Of a stretch of DNA of 64,000 bases, positions 30,209 to 38,886 are shown one piece after another (within the stretch, counting starts at the first letter, position 1; each line of letters begins with the position of its first letter). The notes under the pieces were generated by a model that was not told where the DNA came from, made no database searches, and saw nothing but the letters and a program-made list of their open reading frames with translations. A program made the position numbers and the translations under genes. The DNA is from Acinetobacter sp. ANC 4558 (GTDB lineage Bacteria > Pseudomonadota > Gammaproteobacteria > Pseudomonadales > Moraxellaceae): NCBI RefSeq assembly GCF_002135375.1, contig NZ_NEGH01000010.1:101298-165297 (forward strand), given 5' to 3'.

Positions 30209-31233
30209 TGCTGTGCTACTCCTGACTGTTCAACTGAAACACCATGATCTTTTAAAAACTTAATGGCATTTTGTAGGGTAGGAGCATCGCCTAATAATTG
30301 AATGAACATTTGACCAATAACCGTACCATTTATTTCAGTCATATTTGCAAACAGAATATTTAAACTGATATCAAACTGTTTAATCACAGCTTGAATAACC
30401 GTTTCTTGTGCAGAGTTTCCTAAAAATTTTAAGCAATAGATGCTGTTATGGTTTTGATTTTCCAAGTTGTTCAAAATATTGAGTGGTAATTGTTGTTGTA
30501 GTACCGTTTGAATGAATGTTTTTGTCGTTGGGTGCTGGGGTTGACTGAAAATTTCAAGCGTTGAGCCTGCTTCAATGACCTGACCTTGTTCCATGACTGC
30601 GACATAATCACAAACAGATTCGATCACATCCATTTCATGAGTGACCATGACAATAGTGATGCCTTGTTCTTTATTAATTTTCTTTAATAAGGCTAAAACA
30701 GATTTAGTGGTTTGTGGATCTAACGCAGAAGTTGCTTCATCGCAAAGTAAAATTTTAGGATGATTTGCTAAGGCACGTGCAATACCAACACGTTGTTTTT
30801 GGCCGCCAGACAGCTCATCAGGATACGCACTGCATTTATGTTTTAAGTCAATGAATTCTAAAAGTTCATCTAAACGTTTTTCACGTTCAGCTTTACTATA
30901 GCCTAAAAGTTTGAGGGGCATTTCAATATTATCAGCTACTGTTTTTGTCGCTAACAAATTAAAGTGCTGAAAGATCATTCCAATGTTAGATCGTTCGTTA
31001 CGTAATTCCTTCGCATTTAGTGCTGTAAAATCAGTTTGATTAATGATCACTTGACCATGGTTTGGTCGCTCTAATAGGTTAATTAGGCGGATCAGTGTAC
31101 TTTTACCAGCACCACTATAACCAATAATCCCGAAGATACTGCCTTCAGGGATTTGTAAGTTAATATCATCAAGAGCACGGATTGTTTGACCGTTCAATTG
31201 GTAATGTTTAGAAATATTTTTAAATTCAATCAT
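30205..31233 (-). CDS. metN: Methionine ABC importer ATPase MetN
   Basis: A 342-residue ABC ATPase. Walker A is GYSGAGKST, the signature is LSGGQKQRV, and Walker B is ILLCDEATSALDP. The roughly 90 C-terminal residues (from about 255) form the NIL-type domain that in MetN binds methionine and shuts the transporter. I place the start at the ATG at 31233 (MIEFKNISKHYQL), the usual MetN beginning; a TTG six codons upstream is in frame. It is coupled to metI by a 4-base overlap. The binding-protein gene metQ is 402 bp upstream, beyond a terminator. Confidence 0.92.
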   Translation of the reverse strand: MIEFKNISKHYQLNGQTIRALDDINLQIPEGSIFGIIGYSGAGKSTLIRLINLLERPNHGQVIINQTDFTALNAKELRNERSNIGMIFQHFNLLATKTVADNIEMPLKLLGYSKAEREKRLDELLEFIDLKHKCSAYPDELSGGQKQRVGIARALANHPKILLCDEATSALDPQTTKSVLALLKKINKEQGITIVMVTHEMDVIESVCDYVAVMEQGQVIEAGSTLEIFSQPQHPTTKTFIQTVLQQQLPLNILNNLENQNHNSIYCLKFLGNSAQETVIQAVIKQFDISLNILFANMTEINGTVIGQMFIQLLGDAPTLQNAIKFLKDHGVSVEQSGVAQQ

Positions 31234-31363
31234 AACGTCAAAGCTAACCAAAATTTAAAAAAACAGACAAAGGGAATAATCTGTTTTAAAGATAGGGGTA
31301 ATTCTATATTACTATTTAGATTCTGTTAAATAGTGATGTGTTTATTTAAGTCAACTTAAGGCG

Positions 31364-31386
31364 TTGACAAGTTTTATTGGTAGAAT
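31364..31386 (+). promoter_or_regulatory. Possible orphan promoter facing the metQ terminator
   Basis: Plus strand: a perfect TTGACA at 31364-31369 and an extended -10 TGgTAGAAT (31378-31386). The 11-base spacing is too short for the two boxes to act together, but an extended -10 can work without a -35; TTGACA could alternatively pair with TATTGA at 31386 (16-base spacer). No gene follows on this strand before the terminator at 31582. Confidence 0.3.
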
Positions 31387-31581
31387 ATTGAACAATTTAA
31401 GCCTCATAGGAAAATTGATTATATAAATATATATGTCAATATTATTTTAGCTAAAATGATGTGACGATAAAATACCCATAATTTGAATAAATCGAGATAA
31501 GTAAATTCAATTAACTTAATTGTCGTTTAAAACATAATCTGCATCGAGAATGTAAACAGCATAGATTATTTTAATTCAAAA

Positions 31582-31613
31582 GAAAAAGCCTGCATAATGA
31601 TGCAGGCTTTTCA
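31582..31613 (-). terminator. Terminator of metQ
   Basis: Ten-base-pair stem AAAGCCTGCA/TGCAGGCTTT with a six-base loop and a T run on the minus strand, 23 bp after the metQ stop. It separates metQ from metNI. Confidence 0.88.
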
Positions 31614-31635
31614 GTCTCTTTTTTAAAAATGAAAC

Positions 31636-32514
31636 TTATTTTGCTTGAGCAAACTCACTTACAGGTTTGTTTACTTCAACTTTTGTACCATCAAATTTTT
31701 CTGTAATAAATTTTTGTACTTGAGGTAAATGATAAAGTTCACCGAGTTTAGCTAATGTTGGATCATTTTTATTTGCTTCATTTGCACCAATTAAATTGAC
31801 ATAAAGTGCAGTACTTTGATCGATAGGCTCACGGAATATAGAATCTTTCAATACGTTTAAGCCACCTTCTAGTGCAAGTGTATTACCCAAAACAATTGCA
31901 TCAACATCGCCTTTAACACGCACTGCAGTGGTCATTTGAACAGGTTTAAGCTTTAATTTTTTCGGGTTTTCAATCACATCATTGGTTGTACCGCTCCCTA
32001 AGTTAAAATCAGGTTTTAACTTAATTAAGCCAGCAGATTGTAACAATGAAAGAGCACGTGCTTCATTTGCTGTATCATTCGGAATGGCAATTGTTGCGCC
32101 TTCAGGAAATGCATCAACAGACTTAATTTTATCACTTGCATAAATGCCCATAGGCTCTAAATAAGTGGTTGCAATTGCATAAACTTGATCTTTATTTGAT
32201 GCATTATAAGCGGCTAAATAGTTGAACGATTGGAAGGCGTTCACATCCATTTCTCCACTCGCAACTGAAGTGTTTAACACAACATAGTCATTGATTGTGT
32301 TTACATCTAAATCGATTCCAGCTTCTTTGGTCTCAGGTAATGATGCAACATATTTCCAAATATCAACATCTGAGCCTGTAGAAGCAAGGCGAACTTTACG
32401 TAATTCTGAAGTAGTTGTAGTATCTTTTGTTGCTTCTTGAGAAGTTGGCTGTTTTGAACAAGCGCTGACAAGAACAACGAAAAAAGCTAAGCCTAAACTA
32501 AGTAGTTTTTTCAT
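31636..32514 (-). CDS. metQ: Methionine-binding lipoprotein MetQ
   Basis: A 292-residue lipoprotein of the NlpA/MetQ family. The signal peptide ends with the lipobox VSAC (Cys19). The mature domain has the family order RKVRLASTGSDVDIWKYVA, then GEMDVNAFQSFNYLAAYN, AIPNDTANEARALSLLQSAGLIKL and KLKPVQMTTAVRVKGDVDAIVLGNTLALEGGL. It captures methionine (or related ligands) on the outer face of the inner membrane for MetNI. It lies upstream of metN on the same strand but has its own terminator, so binding-protein and transporter levels can be set separately. Confidence 0.9.
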   Translation of the reverse strand: MKKLLSLGLAFFVVLVSACSKQPTSQEATKDTTTTSELRKVRLASTGSDVDIWKYVASLPETKEAGIDLDVNTINDYVVLNTSVASGEMDVNAFQSFNYLAAYNASNKDQVYAIATTYLEPMGIYASDKIKSVDAFPEGATIAIPNDTANEARALSLLQSAGLIKLKPDFNLGSGTTNDVIENPKKLKLKPVQMTTAVRVKGDVDAIVLGNTLALEGGLNVLKDSIFREPIDQSTALYVNLIGANEANKNDPTLAKLGELYHLPQVQKFITEKFDGTKVEVNKPVSEFAQAK

Positions 32515-33103
32515 TTAAAAATCCTATGTAAATTGATAAGAATAAATTTACAATCAATCGTTTCGAGAGAATTTGGGCTAAATTAAATAGTGATATTAAA
32601 AGCTTAACAGATAAGACTTTTTCAATAAGCAAATATTTGTGAACTCTAGTTCACATCTCTATTTTTAAGCCAATGTACGACAAAGAGCTGCTTTGGACTA
32701 TTTATTGAAAATATCATATCAATAAATGATTATTCGATATAGTGAATAAAAATAGTTTTCTTTTCTTAAATTGACATAAGTGGAAGGTTTTTATATTTAA
32801 AATATAGAATAAACAAATGGTTAGGTTTTTTTATGTTCCTTGTATTAAAAACAATATTTATTTTTACGCCTATAACTTTTTTCTGATCTAAATATAAAAA
32901 AAAGATATATAAAAATCTTGGTTATTTATCAAATCATGATGACATTCGAATTTGAATAATGAGTTGATGTAAAAATGCTGTTTCAAATCAATAAATTCTT
33001 TAATTATTTATAGAAGGTCTGCTGAAGATGTAAAACTCAACAGACCGTTGTACTTCATTTTATTTACTGTGATTGATTATGGGAGATTGAATTTCACTTT
33101 AGG
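32515..33103. other. Gene-free stretch between metQ and the YfcC permease
   Basis: About 590 bp, strongly AT-rich. The part next to 32514 must carry the metQ promoter. At 33016-33046 an imperfect hairpin (GGTCTG/CAGACC) lies 58 bp after the permease stop and may act as its terminator, although its T tract is weak. I see no open reading frame with a ribosome binding site. Confidence 0.5.
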
Positions 33104-34501
33104 TTAAAATGGTCCCCAATGAATAGCAACTCCTATAATTAACATTATAATGCTAATGACAAACCATATTGCAATGACCGGTGAAATAAAACGTACCCAT
33201 TGACCAAATGGTATATTCGCAGTTGCCAATACCGCCATTAAAACACCAGAGGTTGGATTAATACAGTTTACGATTCCTTCACCCAGTAAGACAGATTGCA
33301 CCATGACTTGTCGAGTCAACCCAAGATTATCACCTAAGGGCGAAAAGATAGGAATAAGTAACGCAGATTCTCCTGAACCAGATGAAATTCCAAAATGTAA
33401 AAGTGCCGCACTAATAAACATTCCAATTGAAGCTATTGTTGGAGGTACAGCCACAAGGAGTTCAGACATTGCGCCAACAATTGGATCTAGAATTTTGCCA
33501 TGCTCTAATACAATAGAAATAGCACTTGCCATACCAACAATAAAGGCACCTTTTACGAGTTTTGAACAACCTTGGAGAAAAATATTTGCAATATTCGAAC
33601 CTGATAATTGTCCAATAAGCCCAACTATAATCGCTAATATAATAAACATTGAGGACATTTCATTAATTCCCCAGCGATATTGTACTGCGCCTGTAAGAAA
33701 TATGAGTAAAGCTAATGCAACCATTGTGAGAATAATTTTATGGCGCCAAGTAATTTTCGAGATGTTTTCAACTTTTTCTCTATGTTGCGGGCGTATATGT
33801 CCTTGACGACGTGCACGGCGTACTGAAAATATAAGAAATATGACAACAACCAGCACAAAGAAAAAACAGGTGAAGCCACGTAATAACATACCTGAAAACA
33901 AGGGGAGTTGTGCTAGATGCTGGGTTAATCCTGTGGTTGCTGGATTTAAAATTGCAACATTGAAACCAGCTGCGCAGGTTAAATATACAAGAGAAGCACC
34001 TAAAATAGGGGGCAATCCCATAGAGCGAGCGACTAAAAGACCAATAGGAATAAATGCAATGATGGCATTAACAACAACTCCAGTTGTACCTAAAATTGAA
34101 AATATCGCAGCAAAGATAATAATGATCCGTGTATCACTTAAATGTGTACTTTGTGACAATGTATTTAAAGCAGTTTCAATTGCGCCAGTTGCCTCTATGA
34201 CTGCAAGCACACCTCCCGTGAAAAGGATTAAAAAGATAATAGGTGCGGCTTTAATCATTCCTTGAGTAATTGCAGAAAAAATATCTAGTGGCTGTGTACC
34301 TACTTGTGGAACCATATGAAGACTATTTTTTACAGCAAACTTAATTCCATCTTTGGTAATATAGTCGAACTCACCAGCGGGAATAATCCATGTTAAAATT
34401 GCTGCAACAATAAGAATAATAAAGAGTAAGAAATAAGGGCTAAATTCACTTTTCTGAGCTAATGTATGCTTTGTATTATGTGAAACATCTAAATCAGACA
34501 T
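33104..34501 (-). CDS. YfcC-family (C4-dicarboxylate/amino acid) membrane carrier
   Basis: A 465-residue inner-membrane protein of the YfcC/DcuC-like family. The first helix runs into the phrase AAILTWIIPAGEFDY. The central part has FTGGVLAVIEATGAIETALN and the re-entrant segment TTGVVVNAIIAFIPIGLLVARSMGLPP. The C-terminal signature SSGSGESALLIPIFSPLGDNLGLTRQVMVQSVLLGEGIVNCINPTSGVLMA is typical. Known relatives move arginine/ornithine, dicarboxylates or peptide-like compounds. It overlaps the M20 peptidase gene by 13 bases, so it probably carries the peptidase substrate or product. The exact cargo is unknown. Confidence 0.85.
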   Translation of the reverse strand: MSDLDVSHNTKHTLAQKSEFSPYFLLFIILIVAAILTWIIPAGEFDYITKDGIKFAVKNSLHMVPQVGTQPLDIFSAITQGMIKAAPIIFLILFTGGVLAVIEATGAIETALNTLSQSTHLSDTRIIIIFAAIFSILGTTGVVVNAIIAFIPIGLLVARSMGLPPILGASLVYLTCAAGFNVAILNPATTGLTQHLAQLPLFSGMLLRGFTCFFFVLVVVIFLIFSVRRARRQGHIRPQHREKVENISKITWRHKIILTMVALALLIFLTGAVQYRWGINEMSSMFIILAIIVGLIGQLSGSNIANIFLQGCSKLVKGAFIVGMASAISIVLEHGKILDPIVGAMSELLVAVPPTIASIGMFISAALLHFGISSGSGESALLIPIFSPLGDNLGLTRQVMVQSVLLGEGIVNCINPTSGVLMAVLATANIPFGQWVRFISPVIAIWFVISIIMLIIGVAIHWGPF

Positions 34502-35646
34502 GATGTTTCTCCTTTGTCGGCATTCTGTTCTAAAATCATGCCAGCAAGCAAAGCCGTTCGAGGAACAATATTGGCAACGAGAATGTGCTCATGTCTAGCA
34601 TGAATCCCAGAACCTGTTGCTCCTAAGCCATCTAATGTAGGAAGACCAAGCGCGGCTGTAAAATTACCATCGCTTCCACCTCCGACTGTTTTTGCCTCAA
34701 GAGAAAAACCCAGTTTTCTTGCAATACTTTGCGCTTTTGAAAACAAGTGTTCTGAGTTTTGAGTGATTTGCATTGGTGGGCGTGTTTGAGTCCCCGATAT
34801 TTCAAGTTTAATTCCCGTAGTAACTGCTGAAAGCTGGTGAATAGCCTGATCAATACGAATCGCTTCATTTTCACATGTCACTCGAGTATCAATACCGAGT
34901 TCAGCATAGTCAGCAACAACATTAACACGTCCACCACCATGTGCAATTCCAACATTGACTGTAGTGCCGAGCTCAGGTGCATTTAAGGCATGTAAACTTA
35001 ATATTTGATGCGCCATTTCTTGAATTGCACTTATGCCTTCTTCAGGATTATTGCCTGCATGTGCAGCAATACCCGTAATTTTAATTTGATAACGTCCTGA
35101 TCCTTTTCGTGCAATTTTTAATGCACCAGTATTTGCAACAGCGGGCTCAACAACCAATACTTGGGTTGCACCTTGAGCATTAAGATTTAACCAATCTTTT
35201 GAACTAGGACTACCTAATTCTTCATCACTATTACAGAGAAAAATAATTTGTTTATCTTCTAATTGTCCAAAGTACTTTAATGCACGAACAGCCCAAATAG
35301 CTTGAATTAATCCCGCTTTCATATCAAGAATGCCTGGTCCATAAAACTTACCATCTGCTTCGTAAAGCCGAAGCTCGCCTATATTCCAAACGGTATCAAA
35401 ATGTCCCAAGATAATTGTTTTTTCCCCTTGGCTTCCGACAGTAAATTTTAATTGATTTCCATATTTGTGCTGATGATGAATATCGACTGTGGCATCCAAA
35501 CGTAATTTAAAAATTGTTTGCAGAACTTCTCCACAACGATCTACTGCATCTTTATGATTTGATGGAGATTCTGCAGAGACTAACTGCTTAATATCTTCAA
35601 TGATATCTAAGGAATGTCGATGTAAATATTCAGTGATATTTTGCAT
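34489..35646 (-). CDS. M20-family metallopeptidase (carboxypeptidase G2-like)
   Basis: A 385-residue zinc peptidase. The metal ligands and catalytic residues are visible as GHFDTV (His82, Asp84), GILDMKAG (Asp108), and DEELGS with catalytic Glu142 and ligand Glu143. The lid domain (about residues 190-300) contains GIAAHAGNNPEEG. The late histidine ligand is probably in GIHARHEH. The CPG2 branch removes C-terminal glutamate or cuts dipeptides and acyl amino acids in the cytoplasm. I start at the ATG at 35646 because AAAGGACG lies before it; an upstream in-frame extension is hydrophobic and has no ribosome binding site. It is the first gene of an operon with the YfcC carrier. A LysR regulator is divergent. 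Confidence 0.88.
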   Translation of the reverse strand: MQNITEYLHRHSLDIIEDIKQLVSAESPSNHKDAVDRCGEVLQTIFKLRLDATVDIHHQHKYGNQLKFTVGSQGEKTIILGHFDTVWNIGELRLYEADGKFYGPGILDMKAGLIQAIWAVRALKYFGQLEDKQIIFLCNSDEELGSPSSKDWLNLNAQGATQVLVVEPAVANTGALKIARKGSGRYQIKITGIAAHAGNNPEEGISAIQEMAHQILSLHALNAPELGTTVNVGIAHGGGRVNVVADYAELGIDTRVTCENEAIRIDQAIHQLSAVTTGIKLEISGTQTRPPMQITQNSEHLFSKAQSIARKLGFSLEAKTVGGGSDGNFTAALGLPTLDGLGATGSGIHARHEHILVANIVPRTALLAGMILEQNADKGETSCLI

Positions 35647-35761
35647 ACAATTTTCGTCCTTTAAAATTAGATGAAGCAGTATAAGAAGAAAAATTGATTT
35701 GAAAAATGAACACAAATTGATAGTATTGTTGCCTTTAAATCAACAATATTTGTATAAATAT

Positions 35762-36673
35762 ATGACACTTTCTCATTATCCAGAAAAATCTATCAGTTAT
35801 TTATATGAAGTTTCAATACAAGGGGGAGTACGCCGTGCTGCTGATGCCTTAGGTATTAATGCATCAGTCATTAGTCGACAAATTGCAGCTTTAGAACGTC
35901 GATTGCATTTACCTTTATTAGAAAAAAGAGGGAGAAATGTAATATTGACTGAAGCTGGGAAGCTCTTAGTTGATGATTACGCGAAAACTAGCTTACAAAG
36001 AAAACAACTCGATAGACAGCTCAATAACTTATTACATATGCGTGGTGGATCAATTACATTGCGGGTTGGGCAAGGAATGGCCGAAGAAGTCATTAAATTT
36101 GTCATAAAAGAGTTTTCTCAAGCGTATCCAGATGTATTTATTCATATTACATCTGGGGATATGCAAAGTACTATTCATCAAATTGCTCAGGGAGAAGTCG
36201 ATATGGCAATTAGTTTTGGTCCCTCAGGTCCACCTGGTTTTAAATGTTTAAGTTTTAGTCGAGGTCCTATTTGTGCGATAGTACAACCAGAACATCCTAT
36301 TGCTCAACTTAGGCAAGTCAGTGTCGCGGAGTTGAATCAATATAGACTGATCGGAATGAATGATAGTTTTGGATTACAGCATTACATTAATTTAATATTT
36401 AAAAGTGAAAATCTTAGTTTTCAACCTTCATATAGTTGTAATTTATTTTCCAATGCCATAACACTGTGTCAAACTGGTTTAGGTGTTGCTTTTATGACTG
36501 AAAAATCGGTTACATCGTTCTTAAAACAAAAAACACTGGTTGCTATTCCTATTGATCATCGTATTGCGAGAGACAGTTTTGGTTATTTGCTGCGAAGTAT
36601 GGATCATCGTTTAACACCTGCTGGGCATTATTTGTGGCAGCTTTTAGAAAATTTATTTAAAAATACGATGTGA
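35762..36673 (+). CDS. LysR-family transcriptional regulator
   Basis: A 303-residue LysR regulator. The winged helix-turn-helix is at about residues 8-66 (YLYEVSIQGGVRRAADALGINASVISRQIAALERRLHLPLLEKRGRNVILTEAG), followed by the periplasmic-binding-like effector domain. It is transcribed away from the M20 peptidase-YfcC operon with 115 bp between the starts, the usual arrangement for a LysR protein and its target. The start is uncertain: the ATG at 35762 gives the normal LysR length but has no clear ribosome binding site; a TTG at 35699 is in frame. Confidence 0.85.
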   Translation: MTLSHYPEKSISYLYEVSIQGGVRRAADALGINASVISRQIAALERRLHLPLLEKRGRNVILTEAGKLLVDDYAKTSLQRKQLDRQLNNLLHMRGGSITLRVGQGMAEEVIKFVIKEFSQAYPDVFIHITSGDMQSTIHQIAQGEVDMAISFGPSGPPGFKCLSFSRGPICAIVQPEHPIAQLRQVSVAELNQYRLIGMNDSFGLQHYINLIFKSENLSFQPSYSCNLFSNAITLCQTGLGVAFMTEKSVTSFLKQKTLVAIPIDHRIARDSFGYLLRSMDHRLTPAGHYLWQLLENLFKNTM

Positions 36674-36739
36674 GAATTTAATCATGCAAGTTTTGGGTTA
36701 TGGTCTGTTTAGAAATAATATTATTTACTTTATCTATAT

Positions 36740-36767
36740 TCCTATAGAGATCTGAATCTCTATAGGA
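36740..36767. other. Strong perfect hairpin between convergent genes
   Basis: Twelve-base-pair stem (CCTATAGAGAT paired with ATCTCTATAGG plus one flanking T-A pair) with a four-base loop CTGA. It lies between the LysR gene and convergent gabP. There is no T run, so it is not a textbook terminator. Confidence 0.6.
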
Positions 36768-36851
36768 TAGTTCAGGGAACTTAAACTATTTCAGGCTAGC
36801 TAAAAGGGTAATAAGTCAATTGAACTGATTTTCATTTTGATGGTTGAGCAT

Positions 36852-38267
36852 TTATTTACTGGAGGATTTAACGCCACCCCAATTAAACTTTTGAGCACAA
36901 ATACCTAAACCTACAATCAGTAATGCTAGAAGACTAGTATAGGTGACTTCTTGGAAATAGGTTCCTTCAATGACCATGGTAATTAAAGCACCAATAATGA
37001 AAATAATAACTAGATAAGTTAACCAAGGGAATAACCACATTTTAAATGGAATTTCCTGACCTTCTGCTTGTAGTTTTTTACGCAGTTTTAATTGTGAAAT
37101 GGCAATTGCGAGATAGACATATAAAGATACGGTACCTGTTGCCAGCATTAAGACGTCATAGACATTCATACTTTCGGTTGCCGTGAGATAAACAGCAACC
37201 AGTGAAAAAAGACTTGAAAAAACAACGCCAACCCACGGGCTATTATTTTTATTGGTAAAGGCAAAGCTCTTCGGAGCATCACCACGTTTAGAGAGAGAAT
37301 ACATCATCCGTGAACAGGTATAAAGTGCAGAGTTAAAGCAACTACAGACAGAGGTTAATACGACAAAATTCACAATATGACGTGCTTCTGGAATGCCTAA
37401 AGCTGTAAGTGTAACGCTATATGTACCCCATGTTGGATCTTTTAAAAGTGGATTATTGTGAGGAATCAAGCAAACAGTAATTAACATCGAACCGACATAA
37501 AATAAGATAATTCGCCATACAATTGAATTCGATGCTTTACGAATTTCCTTGGCTGGATTTTTGGTTTCAGCTGCTGCAACCGTGACAATTTCAGCACCCA
37601 TATAGGCGAACATAACGCCTAACAGTGCTGTAATTACGGAAGAGAAACCATTTGGCATAAACCCTTCAGCGGTCAAATAGGTAACTCCACCAACCATTGA
37701 TGCATCACCCCAAGGCCAAAGATGAAGAATAGCTAAACTACCAGCAACTAAGAATAAAATAATGGCAATGACTTTAATTAATGCAAACCAGAACTCAAAT
37801 TCACCATAGTTTTTTACATCTCGAAGATTAATCCAAACCAACGCGAGAACAACAAATAGCATATAAGCCCAGATTGGAATAAATGGAAACCAATTATTGA
37901 GGATTTTACCTGCAACAAAAGCTTCCCATCCCATGAGCAGCGTCCAGAATGACCAATATAACCAACCAATTGAAAATCCAGCCCAACGACCAATTGCACG
38001 ATCTGCATAAGTAGAAAAGGAGCCACTATCGGGATTAAGTACAGCCATTTCGCCCAACATGCGCATGATTAGAAGGACTAATAAGCCACCTAGGGTATAT
38101 GCGATGATTGCAGCGGGACCTGCGTTGTAGATAACATTTCCTGAACCAACAAATAATGCACCACCAATTACACCAGCGATCGAAATCATGGTGAGATGGC
38201 GTGATTTAAGTCCAGTTTTTAGGCCATCTGATGAATCAGAATGAGAGGGAGTTTGACTATCAGTCAT
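36852..38267 (-). CDS. gabP: Amino acid permease, probably GABA permease
   Basis: A 471-residue APC-superfamily amino acid transporter with twelve expected helices. The N-terminal signature LKSRHLTMISIAGVIGGALFVGSGNVIYNAGPAAIIAYTLGG and the loop RMLGEMAVLNPDSGSFSTYADRAIG place it in the amino acid transporter (AAT) group with GabP, AnsP and LysP. The GABA assignment rests mainly on the neighbouring GabR-like regulator and gabTD 0.6-3 kb away. Another amino acid, such as lysine or asparagine, is possible. It is a single gene on the minus strand; the 620 bp upstream are empty. Confidence 0.75.
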   Translation of the reverse strand: MTDSQTPSHSDSSDGLKTGLKSRHLTMISIAGVIGGALFVGSGNVIYNAGPAAIIAYTLGGLLVLLIMRMLGEMAVLNPDSGSFSTYADRAIGRWAGFSIGWLYWSFWTLLMGWEAFVAGKILNNWFPFIPIWAYMLFVVLALVWINLRDVKNYGEFEFWFALIKVIAIILFLVAGSLAILHLWPWGDASMVGGVTYLTAEGFMPNGFSSVITALLGVMFAYMGAEIVTVAAAETKNPAKEIRKASNSIVWRIILFYVGSMLITVCLIPHNNPLLKDPTWGTYSVTLTALGIPEARHIVNFVVLTSVCSCFNSALYTCSRMMYSLSKRGDAPKSFAFTNKNNSPWVGVVFSSLFSLVAVYLTATESMNVYDVLMLATGTVSLYVYLAIAISQLKLRKKLQAEGQEIPFKMWLFPWLTYLVIIFIIGALITMVIEGTYFQEVTYTSLLALLIVGLGICAQKFNWGGVKSSSK

Positions 38268-38886
38268 ATTATTTCCATTAATATCAATGATGTATTTTTA
38301 AATCAGATTCACATGATTTGAATGTTACGTATCATCGAAACTGCAACTGAATTATTCAATATGTAATTAAATTTAAGTAAGCTAAGAACGCATTGATGTA
38401 TATATCAACATCTAAAAATCATATTTTAGTTACTAAACGATTACATACTGTTTGTAGATGTCGCTAATTTCTCTTTTTTGCGCTTGAGTAACGAGAGCCA
38501 TTTTTTATGTATTCAAAGGAGCCAATTGCTATAAATACGCCACAAAAAGAGCCGTGATTATTTACATAAAAAGAAAGACTCAATAAAATAGCCATGTTCG
38601 GAACGTGCTTGATAAATATAAAGCAACAGCATTTCTAATTTTTTTAGAACTGAAAATTTCTTTATTTTTATATAGAAAGTAGGTTGATCTTAGACTTAAG
38701 TATGAGTGAAAATTATAATCTATTTCCTTTGTTATAATTTCAAGATAAATAATAAGAAAAGGAAAAGAATCATTTTTATCGATGTGTTATTTCAAAATCT
38801 ATTAAAAAATCAGCTTCAAGTGTTTATTACGTTGTTCATATTGAAAAATAACAGAGCACTGAAGCGATAATCATGATGAGCTATTG
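38268..38886. other. Gene-free stretch upstream of gabP
   Basis: About 620 bp, AT-rich. It lies between gabP and the regulator gene on the same strand, so it should contain the gabP promoter and control sites. I find no terminator with a good T run and no convincing small gene. Confidence 0.5.

Larger units (their letters stand above)
31234..31635. other. Intergenic region between metQ and metN
   Basis: About 400 bp, AT-rich. It holds the metQ terminator (31582-31613), presumably a promoter for metNI on the minus strand, and a plus-strand promoter-like element (31364-31386) that points at no annotated gene. Confidence 0.5.
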
